Positions 35,987-46,100 of a DNA stretch of 64,000 bases are shown piece by piece; the first letter of the stretch is position 1, and every line of letters begins with the position of its first letter. The stretch is from Paguma larvata (taxonomy: Eukaryota; Chordata; Mammalia; Carnivora; Viverridae): positions 4,214,565 to 4,278,564 of the forward strand of contig CM057841.1 in NCBI GenBank assembly GCA_030068075.1. Reading direction: 5' to 3'. Under the pieces are notes generated by a model that searched no databases, was not told where the DNA came from, and saw only the letters and a program-made list of their open reading frames with translations. A program made the translations under genes and the position numbers.

Positions 35987-36639
35987 ACTTAATCAAGGGT
36001 CTAGACCAGAGATATTTGTATTCTGTTTATGGTTATTCCTCAAGTTTCCCATTATGCTGTCTACACTTCTTTATGTGCATAATATATTTCACCCCTCCCC
36101 AAATAGTAGTACTTAATTTATAGGGTTCTTGAAAGAAGAAACCCAAATTATGATTAGAAAACTGATAGTTTTTGGCATATTGAAGTTCTAGTGAGCTTCA
36201 GAGATGGTTGTGATGCATACAAGGAATCCCAAGGCAGAGTGAAAACCATACTCAATGATGAGATACTGACCTCACACCTGAAAATCTTAATACCTGTTCC
36301 ATATCTTCAAAACTACAATAGCCACTAGTCACTGGGTTTGGGTTCCTTTTGCGTGTTAGACACAGTAGTGATAGAAAAGTGATCAGGACGCACTAGCATT
36401 CCTCAAGGAGTTTAGAATGAAGGAAGGAAACAATTTTAATTTCATAATCATTTGCATTGCAAAGAGTCATCCCCACTTCCTTAGTTTGGAGAGACTGGAG
36501 GAGCTTCCTCCCGAAGCCCTGGGACTCCTAAATCAGAACTATTCTGTAGGACACCAGGGGCAAAGAACTTGACAAGCACCACAGGAAGGAAAAAAAACTT
36601 TTTAAAAGAATTTTGTTTTACCTGTTTTCTGGTGTGGTC
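35987..36639. other. unassigned stretch
   Basis: No repeat or gene identified. Leads into the candidate promoter-like segment. Confidence 0.45.
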
Positions 36640-36765
36640 ATCAAAGGCCCTCTAGAGCCAATGGGAAGGGAGTGATTCATTGGCCAATCAAATGTCTCTA
36701 GACCCTTTTTCCTCCAGTTTCAGCTGCTATTCATTAGGACCAACCAGGAAGGCCTGGAGGGGTGA
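36640..36765 (+). promoter_or_regulatory. candidate promoter and noncoding first exon of NLRP4
   Basis: Two CCAAT boxes ('gccaat' at 36657-36662 and 'ggccaatca' at 36682-36690) and an E-box 'cagctg' (36721-36726) precede 'ggaggggtgagt', a good splice donor with GT at 36762. It lies 6.1 kb upstream of the PYD exon, in repeat-free sequence and on the right strand. This is inference from short motifs only. Confidence 0.22.
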
Positions 36766-36944
36766 GTCTACATGCCTTCCTGTGTCTCTTCTTTAACATT
36801 TGTTTCTTGTGTTACTTTGTCTTCATTTTCTCTTTGTCCTGCTTCTTTTCTTGATCAACCAGAAAGGATTCCTTGCGTCTTTCCTCCATGGTCCTGGATT
36901 TCGACTCTTTAATGTCAGTTAAAAGACCGTTGTGATGATGATGT

Positions 36945-37225
36945 TCAACGTCTCTGTTTTTTTTTTTAATAATAGTTTATTTTCAAATTGGTTTACATAT
37001 AACACCCAGTGTTCATCCCAACATGTGCCCTCTTTAATGCCCGTCACCCCCTCTCCCCCCTCCCTCACCCCCCTCACCCTCAGTTTGTTCTTAGTCTTTG
37101 AGAGTCTCTTATGTTTTATCTTCCTCCCTCTCTGTGTCTTTTTTTCCTTTTCCCCTCTTCCTCTCCCTCTGGTTTTTGCTTACCACGAATAGGTGGACTT
37201 TGTGAGACTCAACGTCCCTGTTTTT
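36945..37225 (-). mobile_element. 5'-inverted (twin-primed) young L1 3' end
   Basis: Reverse 3'UTR (36957-37183) is followed by 26 bases of the adjacent upstream L1 sequence in + orientation ('ccacgaataggtggacttt'). TSDs 'tcaacgtctctgttttt' (36945-36961) and 'tcaacgtccctgttttt' (37209-37225) differ at one base. Confidence 0.93.
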
Positions 37226-37236
37226 AAGCATGCTCT

Positions 37237-37392
37237 GTTTAAGTGCCTCGTTGGTTCAGTCAGTTAAGCGTCTGACTCTTGGTTTCAGATCAGGTCATGA
37301 TCTCATGGATTGGGGGTTCGAGCCCCGAGTCAGGGTCTGTGTTGTCAATGTGGGGCCTGCTTAGGATTTCTTTCTTCCTTTCCTCCTCAAAA

Positions 37393-37431
<39 letters not shown>

Positions 37432-37445
37432 GCTTTAAAAAAAAG
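37237..37445 (+). mobile_element. older carnivore SINE
   Basis: Diverged head ('agtgcctcgttggttcagtc') and 'gggttcgagccccgagtcag' body, with an expanded tail. Confidence 0.88.
37389..37432. repeat. (TAAA)n microsatellite
   Basis: About eleven 'aaat' units grown from the SINE tail. Confidence 0.95.
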
Positions 37446-37875
37446 ATTTGACCAAAAGCAGGCTTTTTAACATCATTGGGTGAAATCTCCCCAGGAAGAA
37501 GCTATTGAAGGTCTTGAAAGCCATCTTTTTGTTCTTGTATTTTCATTCTGCATACTACTTAACAATTTATCTTAATTTTTAGGTCTTTAATGCTCTTAAG
37601 GTTTAAGTTTTTATCCAAATCACCTATTTTGGTGGCAAATCCTATCTTATGGATACATAAGTAAAGTGGTTTTATTTTCTGTAAGTTTTCATTTATTGTT
37701 CGAGTTTTTTGTTGAGTTTTTTTTATTAATGAGATCCAATTTTGTTGTATTCGGAATGGAGTAGATGGTCTCTATGCTATTGTTTTTTTTATTTTTATAT
37801 TAAGACTTGCTTTATAGCCTAGGGGATAAGTAATTATTGTGAGTATTCTGTGAATGCTTCAAAAGAATGTCTCTT
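37446..37875. other. unassigned AT-rich stretch
   Basis: T-rich runs but no recognised element. Confidence 0.42.
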
Positions 37876-38861
37876 CAAAAAAAGTTTCCTTGGGATTGCA
37901 CTGAATGTGTAGATTGCTTTGCTTTGGGTAGTATTGACATTTTAACAATACTTATTCTTCCAATCCATGAGCTTGGAATGCTTTTTCATTTCTTTGTGTC
38001 TCCTTCAATTTCCTTCATAAGATTTCTATAATTTCCAGCATACAGATCTTTTACATCTTTGGTTAGGAGTATTCCTAGGTATTTTATGGTTCTTGGTGCT
38101 ATTGTAAATAGGATCAGTTTCTTTTATCTTTCTCTTGCTTCATTATTGGTGTATAAAAATGGAACCAATTTCTGTACATTGATTTTATATCCTGCCACTT
38201 TGCTGAATTCATCGATCAGTTCTAGCAGACTTTGGGTGGAGTCTGTCGAGTTTTCCACGTAGAGTATCCTGTCGTCTGAGAAAAGTGGAAGTTTGACTTC
38301 TTCTTTTTCAATTTTTATGCCTTTCATTTCATTCCATCATGTGATTGCTGATACTAGGACTTCCAACACTATGTTAAACAACAGTGGTGAGAGTGGACAT
38401 CCCTGTCCTGTTCCTGATCTCATGGAGAAAGCTCTCAGTTTTTCCCCATTGAGGATGATACCAGCTATGGGGTTTTCATATATGGCTTTTATAATATTTA
38501 AGTATGTTCCTTCCATCCCGACTTTGAGGGTTTTTATTAAGAAAGGATGCTGTATTTTGTCAAATGCTTTTTCTGCATCTATTGACAGGATCATATGGTT
38601 CTTATTCTTTCTTTTCACTCATATGTGGATCTTGAGAAACTTAACAGAAGGCCATGGGGGAAGAGAAGGAGAAAAATAGTTACAAACATGGAGGGAGAAA
38701 AATCATAGAAGACTCGTAAATACAGAGAACAAACTGAAGTTGATGGGAGGTGGGAGAGAGGGGAAAGTGGGTGATGAGCATTGAGGAGAGCACTTGGGAT
38801 GAGCACTGGGTGTTGTATGGAAGCCAATTTGACAATGTATTATATTTAAAAATGTTTCCTC
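37876..38861 (+). mobile_element. 5'-inverted (twin-primed) L1
   Basis: 37890-38612 is ORF2 on the - strand ('[18 protein letters not shown]', '[18 protein letters not shown]'). 38613-38850 is the 3' end on the + strand. The flanks share 'gtttcct' preceded by A runs (37876-37890 and 38846-38861). Confidence 0.88.
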
Positions 38862-38974
38862 ATTGTTGTGTATAGGGTTCTATAAATATCCATTAGATGA
38901 TGTGCTAATTTTTGTATATCTATATCAATAGTAACTATTTGTCCACCTTAGCTACTTTTTTTTTTGTTTTAGAA

Positions 38975-39500
38975 TAGTTTCACGCTTACAGGAAAATGGT
39001 AAGTACAGTACAGAGAGTGTCTATGTCCTATGTCCCGGTTTCCCTCTTGTTAACATCTTCCATTAATATGGCAGATTTCTCACAACTAATAACTCAGTAT
39101 TGATGGATTAACATTAACTAAACGCCATACTTCCTTTGGATCTCCTTTGTTTTGACCTAATTTCTTCTGTGCCAGGATCTCATCTAGGATACTACATGAT
39201 GCATAGCCATTATGTCTCCTTAAGTGCCTCTAAACTATGACACTTCCTTAAAGTCTCCTTGTTTTTAATAATCTTGACAGTTTTGAGAAGGTCATGTATG
39301 CTGTAGAATGTCCTTGCCGTTGGGTTTGCATGATCTGTATCTCATGATTAAACTGGGGCTTGAGGAAGACTAAAGAGGTAGTGTCAATGCTCATATCCTA
39401 TGCTATTAGTATAACCTACACTGATGTTAACCTTGATCACCTAGCTTAGGTGTGTGTCAGGTTTCTCCACTGTAAAATTACTCTCCCTCTGCCTTTTTTA
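38975..39500 (-). mobile_element. ancient L1 3'UTR
   Basis: 'gaatagtttcacgcttacag', 'aatatggcagatttctcac', 'catagccattatgtctcctt' and 'caggtttctccactgtaaaa' resemble the long 3'UTR of old mammal-wide L1s in reverse. Confidence 0.6.
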
Positions 39501-39514
39501 TATTGATCTTTTAG

Positions 39515-39628
39515 TAGTTTTTATTTAAATTACAGTTAGTTAACATATGGTGTAATATTAGTTTCAGGTGTACAATATAGTGATTCAATACTTCCATATA
39601 ATACCTGGTGCTCATCACAAGTGATTTT
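39515..39628 (-). mobile_element. older L1 3' end cut by a SINE
   Basis: Reverse 3'UTR text ('cagttagttaacatatggtg', 'gtgctcatcacaagtg') stops at the SINE insertion. Confidence 0.8.
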
Positions 39629-39632
39629 AAAA

Positions 39633-39848
39633 TTTATTTTTAATGTTTATTTATTATTGAGAGACAGAGAGACAGACAGAGAACAACCAAGGAAAAGGCA
39701 GAGAGAGAGGCAGACACAGAATCTGAAGCAGGCTTCAGGCTCCAAGCTGTCAGCACAGAGCCCAACGTGGGACTTGAACTTAGGAACTACAAGATCATGA
39801 CCTGAGCGAAGTTGGACACTCAACCGACTAAGCCACCCAGGTGCCCCC
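39633..39848 (-). mobile_element. felid SINE
   Basis: Flanked by 'aagtgattttaaaa' (about 39619-39632) and 'gagtgatttttaaaa' (39854-39868). Near full length. Confidence 0.92.
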
Positions 39849-39882
39849 TTAATGAGTGATTTTTAAAAGAAAGTCAGAAGTG

Positions 39883-39884
<2 letters not shown>

Positions 39885-39923
<39 letters not shown>
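39885..39923. repeat. (CA)n microsatellite
   Basis: Pure CA run at the start of the following L1 fragment. Confidence 0.95.
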
Positions 39924-39924
<1 letters not shown>

Positions 39925-40145
39925 CCACAATGGAATACTACTCAGTGATTTAAAAAAATGAAATCTTGCTATTTGCAACATCATGGATGGAACTAGAGGG
40001 TATTATGCTAAGTGAAATAAGTCAGTCAGAGAAAGATACCATGATTTCACTGTAATGTGGAATTTGAGAAACACAACAGATAAACATAGGGGAAGGGAAG
40101 GAAAAATAAGATAAAAACACAGAAGGAGACAAACCATAAGAGATT
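39924..40145 (+). mobile_element. older L1 fragment (ORF2 end + start of 3'UTR)
   Basis: 'ccacaatggaatactactc' to 'aaaccataagagat'. It lacks its 3' end and tail because the next element cuts it off. Confidence 0.85.
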
Positions 40146-40560
40146 TTTTTTTAATTTAATGTTTTTATTTATTTATATTTTTTTGAATAATTTATTATCA
40201 ATTTTGTTTCCATACAACACCCCGTGATAATCCCGACAAGTGCCCTCCTCCGTGCCCATCACCCACTCTCCCCCCTCACACACCCCCCTCTCCCCTCAGT
40301 TTGTTCTTAGTCTTTGAGTCTCTCATGTTATGTCTTCCTTCCTCTCTGTGGCTTTTTTTTTTCCCTTTCTTCCCCTCCTCCCCTCCCCGCTGGTTTTCTG
40401 TTAGGTCTCCCAAAGCCTACGTATGCATGGGAACATATGGCATCTGTCTTTCTCTTCCTGACTTATTTCACTTAGCATAACATCCTCCAGTTCCATCCAT
40501 GTGTATACTACCGCAGCAATGAGAAAGAATGAAATCTGGCCATGTGTGGCAACATGGATG
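40146..40560 (-). mobile_element. 5'-inverted (twin-primed) L1
   Basis: 40180-40503 is a reverse L1 3'UTR and ORF2 end. 40504-40560 switches to + orientation ('gaatgaaatctggccatgtg'). TSDs were not resolved, because both flanks are themselves L1. Confidence 0.75.
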
Positions 40561-42240
40561 AATTCACTTATTCTAATAGGGCTTTTTTTTTTTCCTTTGT
40601 GGAGTTTTTAGAATTTTCTAGACATAGTATCATATCTTCTGCATATAGTAACAGTTTAAGTTCTTCCCTACCAATTTGCATGCCTTTTATTTCTTGTCTG
40701 ATTACTATGGCTAGGACTTGCAGTACTATGTTGAATAAAAGTGGTGAGAGTGGACATCCTTGTCTTGTTCCTGATCTTAGAGTGAAAACTCTGTTTTTCA
40801 CCATTGGGTGTGGTGTTAGCTATGGTTTTTTTTTTTTTTAATATGGTCTTTATTGTGTTGAGATATGTCCCCTCCAAACTCATTTTGTTGAGAGTTTTCT
40901 TCATAAATGGATGTTGAATTTTGTCAGATGCTCTTTCTATATCTATTGAGATCATCATAATTTTTATCTTTTGTTTTATTAGTGTGGTGTATCACATTGA
41001 TCAATTTGCTAATATTGAAACATCCTTGTATCCCTGGAATAAATCCCACTTGGTTGTGCTGAGTAATCCTTTTTAATGTAGTATTGAATGCGGTTTGGTA
41101 TTATTTTGTTGGGGATTTTCACATCTATCTTCATCAGGGATATTATCCTATACATATATAGGATCCTATATATGTATAGGATAATATCCCTGATGAAGAT
41201 ATATATATATATATATGTTTGGTGTCTTTGATTTTGGCATCAGGGTAATGCTAACCTCGTAGAATGTATTCGTAAGCTTTCCTTCCTCTTTTGTTTTTTA
41301 GAATAGTCTGAGGAGAATAGATGTCGACTCTTCTTTAAGTGTTTGGTAGAATTCACCTGTGAATCCATCTGGTCCTGGACATTTGTTCATTGGAAGTTTT
41401 TATTACGATTCAATTTCATTACTAGTCATTGATCTCTTCAGATTTTCTGTTCCTGACTCAGTTTTGGAGGGTTGTTATGTTTCTAAGAATTTATCCATTT
41501 CTTCTATGTTGCCAACTTTGTTGGCATATAATTTTTTGTAGTATTCTCTTAGGATCCTTTGTCGTTCTGTGATGTCGGTTGTTACTTTTCTTCTTTCATT
41601 TCTGATTCTATTTATTTGGATCCTCTTTTTTTTTTTTCTCGATGAGTCTGGCTCATGGTCTATCAATTTTATTTTTTCAAGGAACCTGTCCCTGGTTTCA
41701 TTGATCTTCTTTGCCATTTGTATATCCTCCTTGGTGAGGTATCTGTTCAGATATTTTACCTTTTTTTTTTTTTTTTTTAGTCGGGTTTACTTTCTTGTTG
41801 AATTTTAAGAGCGCTTTGTATATTCTGGATACAAATGTTTTATCAGGTACATAATTTTAATAACTTTTCCCCAAGTCTGTAGCTTATCTTTTAATTATCT
41901 TAACAAGATTTTCTCAGGATGAAGGAAAGTCCAGCTTATCATTTTTCTTTTGTGGACCAGGCTTTTTATATTGTATTGGAATAACTCTTCACCAAACCCA
42001 ATGTCCTATAGATTTTTTCCATCTTTTCTTCCAGAATTTTATAGTTTTGAATTTTACATTTAGGTTTGTAATCCATTTGGACTTGATTTCTGTATAAGAT
42101 ATGAGATCTGAATCCACGTTATTTTTTTTCCATTCCAATTGATTTCTTCCAGTTGTCCCAGCACCAGTTGTTGAAAAAAATCCTTTCCGCATTGTGCCTT
42201 TGTCAAAATTCAACTGATTTTATTTGTGTGGGCACATCTT
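40561..42240 (-). mobile_element. old L1 ORF2 in reverse orientation
   Basis: Reverse translation gives reverse-transcriptase text ('[20 protein letters not shown]', '[18 protein letters not shown]') and upstream ORF2 segments. 41736-42240 is a separate, more C-terminal ORF2 piece after a T20 run. Contains the palindrome at 41126-41201. Confidence 0.85.
41126..41201. repeat. 76-bp perfect palindrome
   Basis: Two 38-base arms (41126-41163 and 41164-41201) are exact reverse complements with no spacer; the centre is 'ggatcc'. A short (TA)n run follows. Related L1 copies have no such structure here, so it arose within this copy or in sequencing. Confidence 0.97.
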
Positions 42241-42884
42241 CTCTACTATCTACTGAGACAAATGTAATTTCTCACTGCTTGTAAGTCTTTATTTGCATTG
42301 AAATTGAGGATATGTCAGGCGAATATAGGTTAAGATGATCATATCTTCTGAATAACTGTTCCAGTTAGTATTAGGTAAAGATATCACTGTCCTCTTGATT
42401 TTTGCCTTAAAGTTGAACTCCTCAGATACTGTAACTATGTAAGTCTTCATTGGGACAGATTTGGCTTATATAATTTTTTCAACTGGTTTATACCGGGTAT
42501 TTATCTGTATATCTTCATCAAGAGTGCTTTCCTGGACACTAACATCGTATATGTTTTATTATGTGTCTCCACCAGGCATTGTCAGAATAGGGTCAGAAGA
42601 AATTCTCTTGAGGGTTATTTTTTTACTTATCCTGAATTTTATTATCATCCTTCTCATGATCATTTCAATAAAAAGGTGAGAAAAGATGAATACGGTCTAA
42701 AGAACTTCCTGCCCTCATCCCCATTCCCCCCAAAACTAGCAAGGTACTATACAAAAACATAGTTATCTCAATTGATTTTCTTTTTCTTCTAGCTTGATAC
42801 TGCCCTGAATTTTTCACAGGCTCCCTATATTTCTTGTTACTGGTAATTCTCTCTTTGAAGACTGACACTCTTCAAAGTGTCAAG
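42241..42884. other. 5' flank of the NLRP4 PYD exon
   Basis: No repeat recognised. Polypyrimidine tracts ending in AG at 42791-42792 ('tttttcttctag') and 42818-42819 ('ttttcacag') are candidate acceptors for the 5' untranslated part of the exon. Confidence 0.45.
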
Positions 42885-43164
42885 ATGGCATCATCTTTCT
42901 TTTCTGATTTTGGCCTGATGTGGTACCTGGAGGAGCTCAAAAAGGATGAGTTCAGAAAGTTTAAAGAGCTCCTCAAGCAGGAGCCTCTGCGGTTTGGACT
43001 CGAGCTAATTCCATGGGCTGAAGTAAAGAAGGCAACACGGGAGGATCTTGCAAACCTACTGATGAGGCATTACAAGGAACAGCAAGCATGGAATGTGACC
43101 TTTAACATCTTTAACAAGATCAATAGAAAAGACCTCTGTGAGAAGGCCAAGAAAGAGACTACAG
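42885..43164 (+). CDS. NLRP4: NLRP4 pyrin-domain exon
   Basis: Encodes the PYD, about residues 1-93, beginning '[20 protein letters not shown]', a death-fold domain for homotypic contacts. I chose this ATG because it has A at -3 and G at +4 and matches the family start. An in-frame upstream ATG at 42834 lies in probable 5'UTR or intron. The exon ends 'acag' before donor 'gtgaga' at 43165, in phase 1. The domain is fully open, with the expected helix-forming charged residues ('[14 protein letters not shown]'), '[21 protein letters not shown]' shortened or altered nowhere, and '[14 protein letters not shown]' at the end. Confidence 0.92.
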
Positions 43165-46100
43165 GTGAGAGGGGTTGTGGGGTGGGGACAAGTTCCTCAT
43201 TATGAAGATCATGCCATGATTTTGATAAACAGCATCTACATGTCTGCCTACAGCAGGGCAAGAATCTGTGATGGGACAGTGTTACCCTTGTAGATAGAAA
43301 ACAGTTTACTTAGGAACTCATGGTTAGATGTGGTAAAATGTGGGTGGATAACCTGTCTTAACCTGTACTGCACTTCTGTCGGGATTACCAGTAATTTTGC
43401 CCTAAGTAGAGGACTTGCGTCCAAGCAGAAACTCCGAGGTGATGTACTGTAGGAACTATGGATTTGGCTCATTAGCAATGACACCATTTGCTGTGGGTGG
43501 TGCACTGAGCTAAGGCTAACCGATATGATAGTGTATTTATTCAAGACCACATAGAGTGCCAGTGTTCAGGGAGATTTCTAAATCATTGCCATATAGGTGT
43601 GCGTTTTAATATTTGGCAAGCAATAGTTCACATCAGAGAAGCTATGACCTGTAAGCAGTATAATCTTAAGGGCCAGTTTTTTTTTTTTTTTTTGAGGGAA
43701 GGGTGTCTTTTGTTCAGAACTTTATTGAATTGTTGACCATTTTACCCAACCTCATCTGCCCAAATAGCAGCACTTCCTGTGACCCCTGAGTTTCCACTAC
43801 CACCGTCTCTTTGTGTGTATCATATTCACGTATGATGTGGGCTCTTGGCAACTTCATTACATCTTTACATTAGCTCTGTTGAAGCATTTAGATACTGGAA
43901 CACATTCAATTTTACTGTAAATTTTACTTCATTTTTATAATTACAGTTGGGATATCATGTTGACTTTTTAATTACATTTGTGGGAAAGTTAAATGAGGCA
44001 TAAATGTCCTTTGAGATTCATTTTGTTTGTTTTTAGAGAGAGAGAGTGAGCACAGCACACACAAGTGGGGGAGAGAGGGGGGGGAGGGAGACAGATAGAG
44101 AGAGAGAGAGAAGGAGAGAGAGAGAGAGACAGAGAGACAGAGAGTCTTAAGCAGGCTCCATGCTGAGCATGGAGCCCAATGCAAGGCATGATCCCACAAC
44201 CCTGGGATTATGACCTGAGCCAAAACCAAGAGTTAGACACTCAACCAAGTGAGCCATCCAGGCACAATATGTCCATTGAGATTAGAAAAGGAGATATGAC
44301 ACAAGATTACTCAAGAGTGGGGGCATTGGGTCTAATAAGATGGAGAACCACTTACTTAATCTCTAGAGGGACACCGATGCTACTGTCTTAGGCTTGGCTC
44401 TAGGTGGTAATCCTACACCCATTCTCAAGCCATATCAGAGATGATCTAGAGCAGAGTCCATGGAACAATAACGGTTCACACCTGAGATCTTCTGCTCCCC
44501 AACCCCATGGACTCCCAGGACCCAAACCAGAGGGGACAAGATAAAACAAAGTACTTTTGGAGAGATCCTGTGGAGCCCGGTTTTAATTGCCTCCTTTTTA
44601 TACCTTGCTGGTGAGGAACGGGTTCCCACCTTTAGGTTATGAAGATGACTAAACCCATAATCCCCAACACTGGACAGATGAAATCAACAGCACTGTTTCA
44701 GCCACATATACCCACAGCCTGATATGGGAGGATACTGCATACCACATGGGGCCACGTGACAACTGCACTTGGGAACAGACGGAACAACTAGGGGTGCGGG
44801 AGGCAGTTCATAGTATTGAGAGAGTGGGTGTCCCCTGAATCCCCGGAGGGTGTGAATGTGAATGATTCTATGGCTGCCAGGGAACTGAAACCAACTACTC
44901 AGTGATAAGCATGAACTATGCCTGACTCCTTAATAAGCATATTATTTAGAAAGGGGAATATATCTGTGGGTACAAAGTAGGGAGGGGACCTAAGGTTAGG
45001 ACATTCCAGGCTCCTCTTCCCCAGCTTTGCCACATATCAAGGCAAGACATAATACCGCATCTTAATTTGAGATCTGGCACTACCTGAGCTCTTTGCACAA
45101 AACTTTCAAGTGATGGAAGACCATGATGGAGATACAAATTCCAGACAAGTGCTTACTCTAAGGGTTAAACTGGTGGGTGACCTCTTACCCATGGCCATGG
45201 CACCAGAGGCTGTGGCCATAGTGGGTTGCATGAGATCAGCCTCCCCTGGATCTTCCGCGGCGGGAATATGTGCTTTCCCAGGCACACGTTTGCACCACTG
45301 CACACCTTCATGTTATGTAGTAGACCAGAAAAACCCCTGGTCTTTCTCCTCAGGGGTGTCTGGAGGTTTAAGCCTCATGTACTGGCCTTTGGATATCTCC
45401 AGGGCTTCATCACAACAGGAGAGAGCAGGTTACAAGACATCCCTGTCACCATGCTTCTGCTCCTCTGCTCCTGTTGGCACAAGAGAGACTGAGGGTTGCT
45501 TTGAAGAATAAGCACTCACTCCATTGGGTAATGTTGAACCATCCTGGTGATACAGATTGTAACATTAGTCAGCTTCTGGTCTGCTTTCAATCAATGTCTT
45601 GGACTTGTAACCAGAGCCTTGTATTTTGGGGTGTGGATGTGAATGTATTCCTGCTGCTCCACACTTGAAAGATGCTTTTGATCTGTACTCTTCTCTCCTT
45701 CTGTAAGGCCAGTTGAATATACATCACCCCTTAAGGGTCACTTGTATATTTATCCTGGCATAAGGCATTAGTGTTTTTTTGCATATTTAAGGTATCAGTG
45801 GGAGGAAATAGCCTTTCTGACTTACTATCTTATTTTTGTCTTCAACGTTCAACTCCTCAGCAAGATGTGTATAGATGAAACTTTGTGTTCTCCCTGTTTG
45901 GGGTGCTTGTACCTGTTAGAGAGGCTTGCACCTGCTTGAGGTGTTGTTGAGATGCTTACACCTGTTAGAGCTGCTAATCTTGCACCTGTGTCTTGGCAGC
46001 ATTCTTCATTCCTCAATTTCAGCCATCATATGAAAATATTGCTTCTGTCTCATTATTTCCTCCCTTCCTCTGGGACTCCAATGACGCGTATTAGACCTTT

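Noticed and set aside
42834..42884. Upstream in-frame ATG extending the PYD frame by 17 codons
   Set aside because: The extension matches no NLRP start and overlaps likely intron or 5'UTR. The ATG at 42885 fits both context and family.
43176..43198. A G-rich phrase near the PYD exon donor ('tggggtggggacaagttcc') that recurs almost exactly at 50494-50512
   Set aside because: Only about 20 bases are shared and the flanks differ. Probably coincidence; I could not tie it to an element.
44435..45511. Possible eroded retroviral envelope or gag in NLRP4 intron
   Set aside because: No diagnostic motif is seen in any frame, so it is left unassigned.
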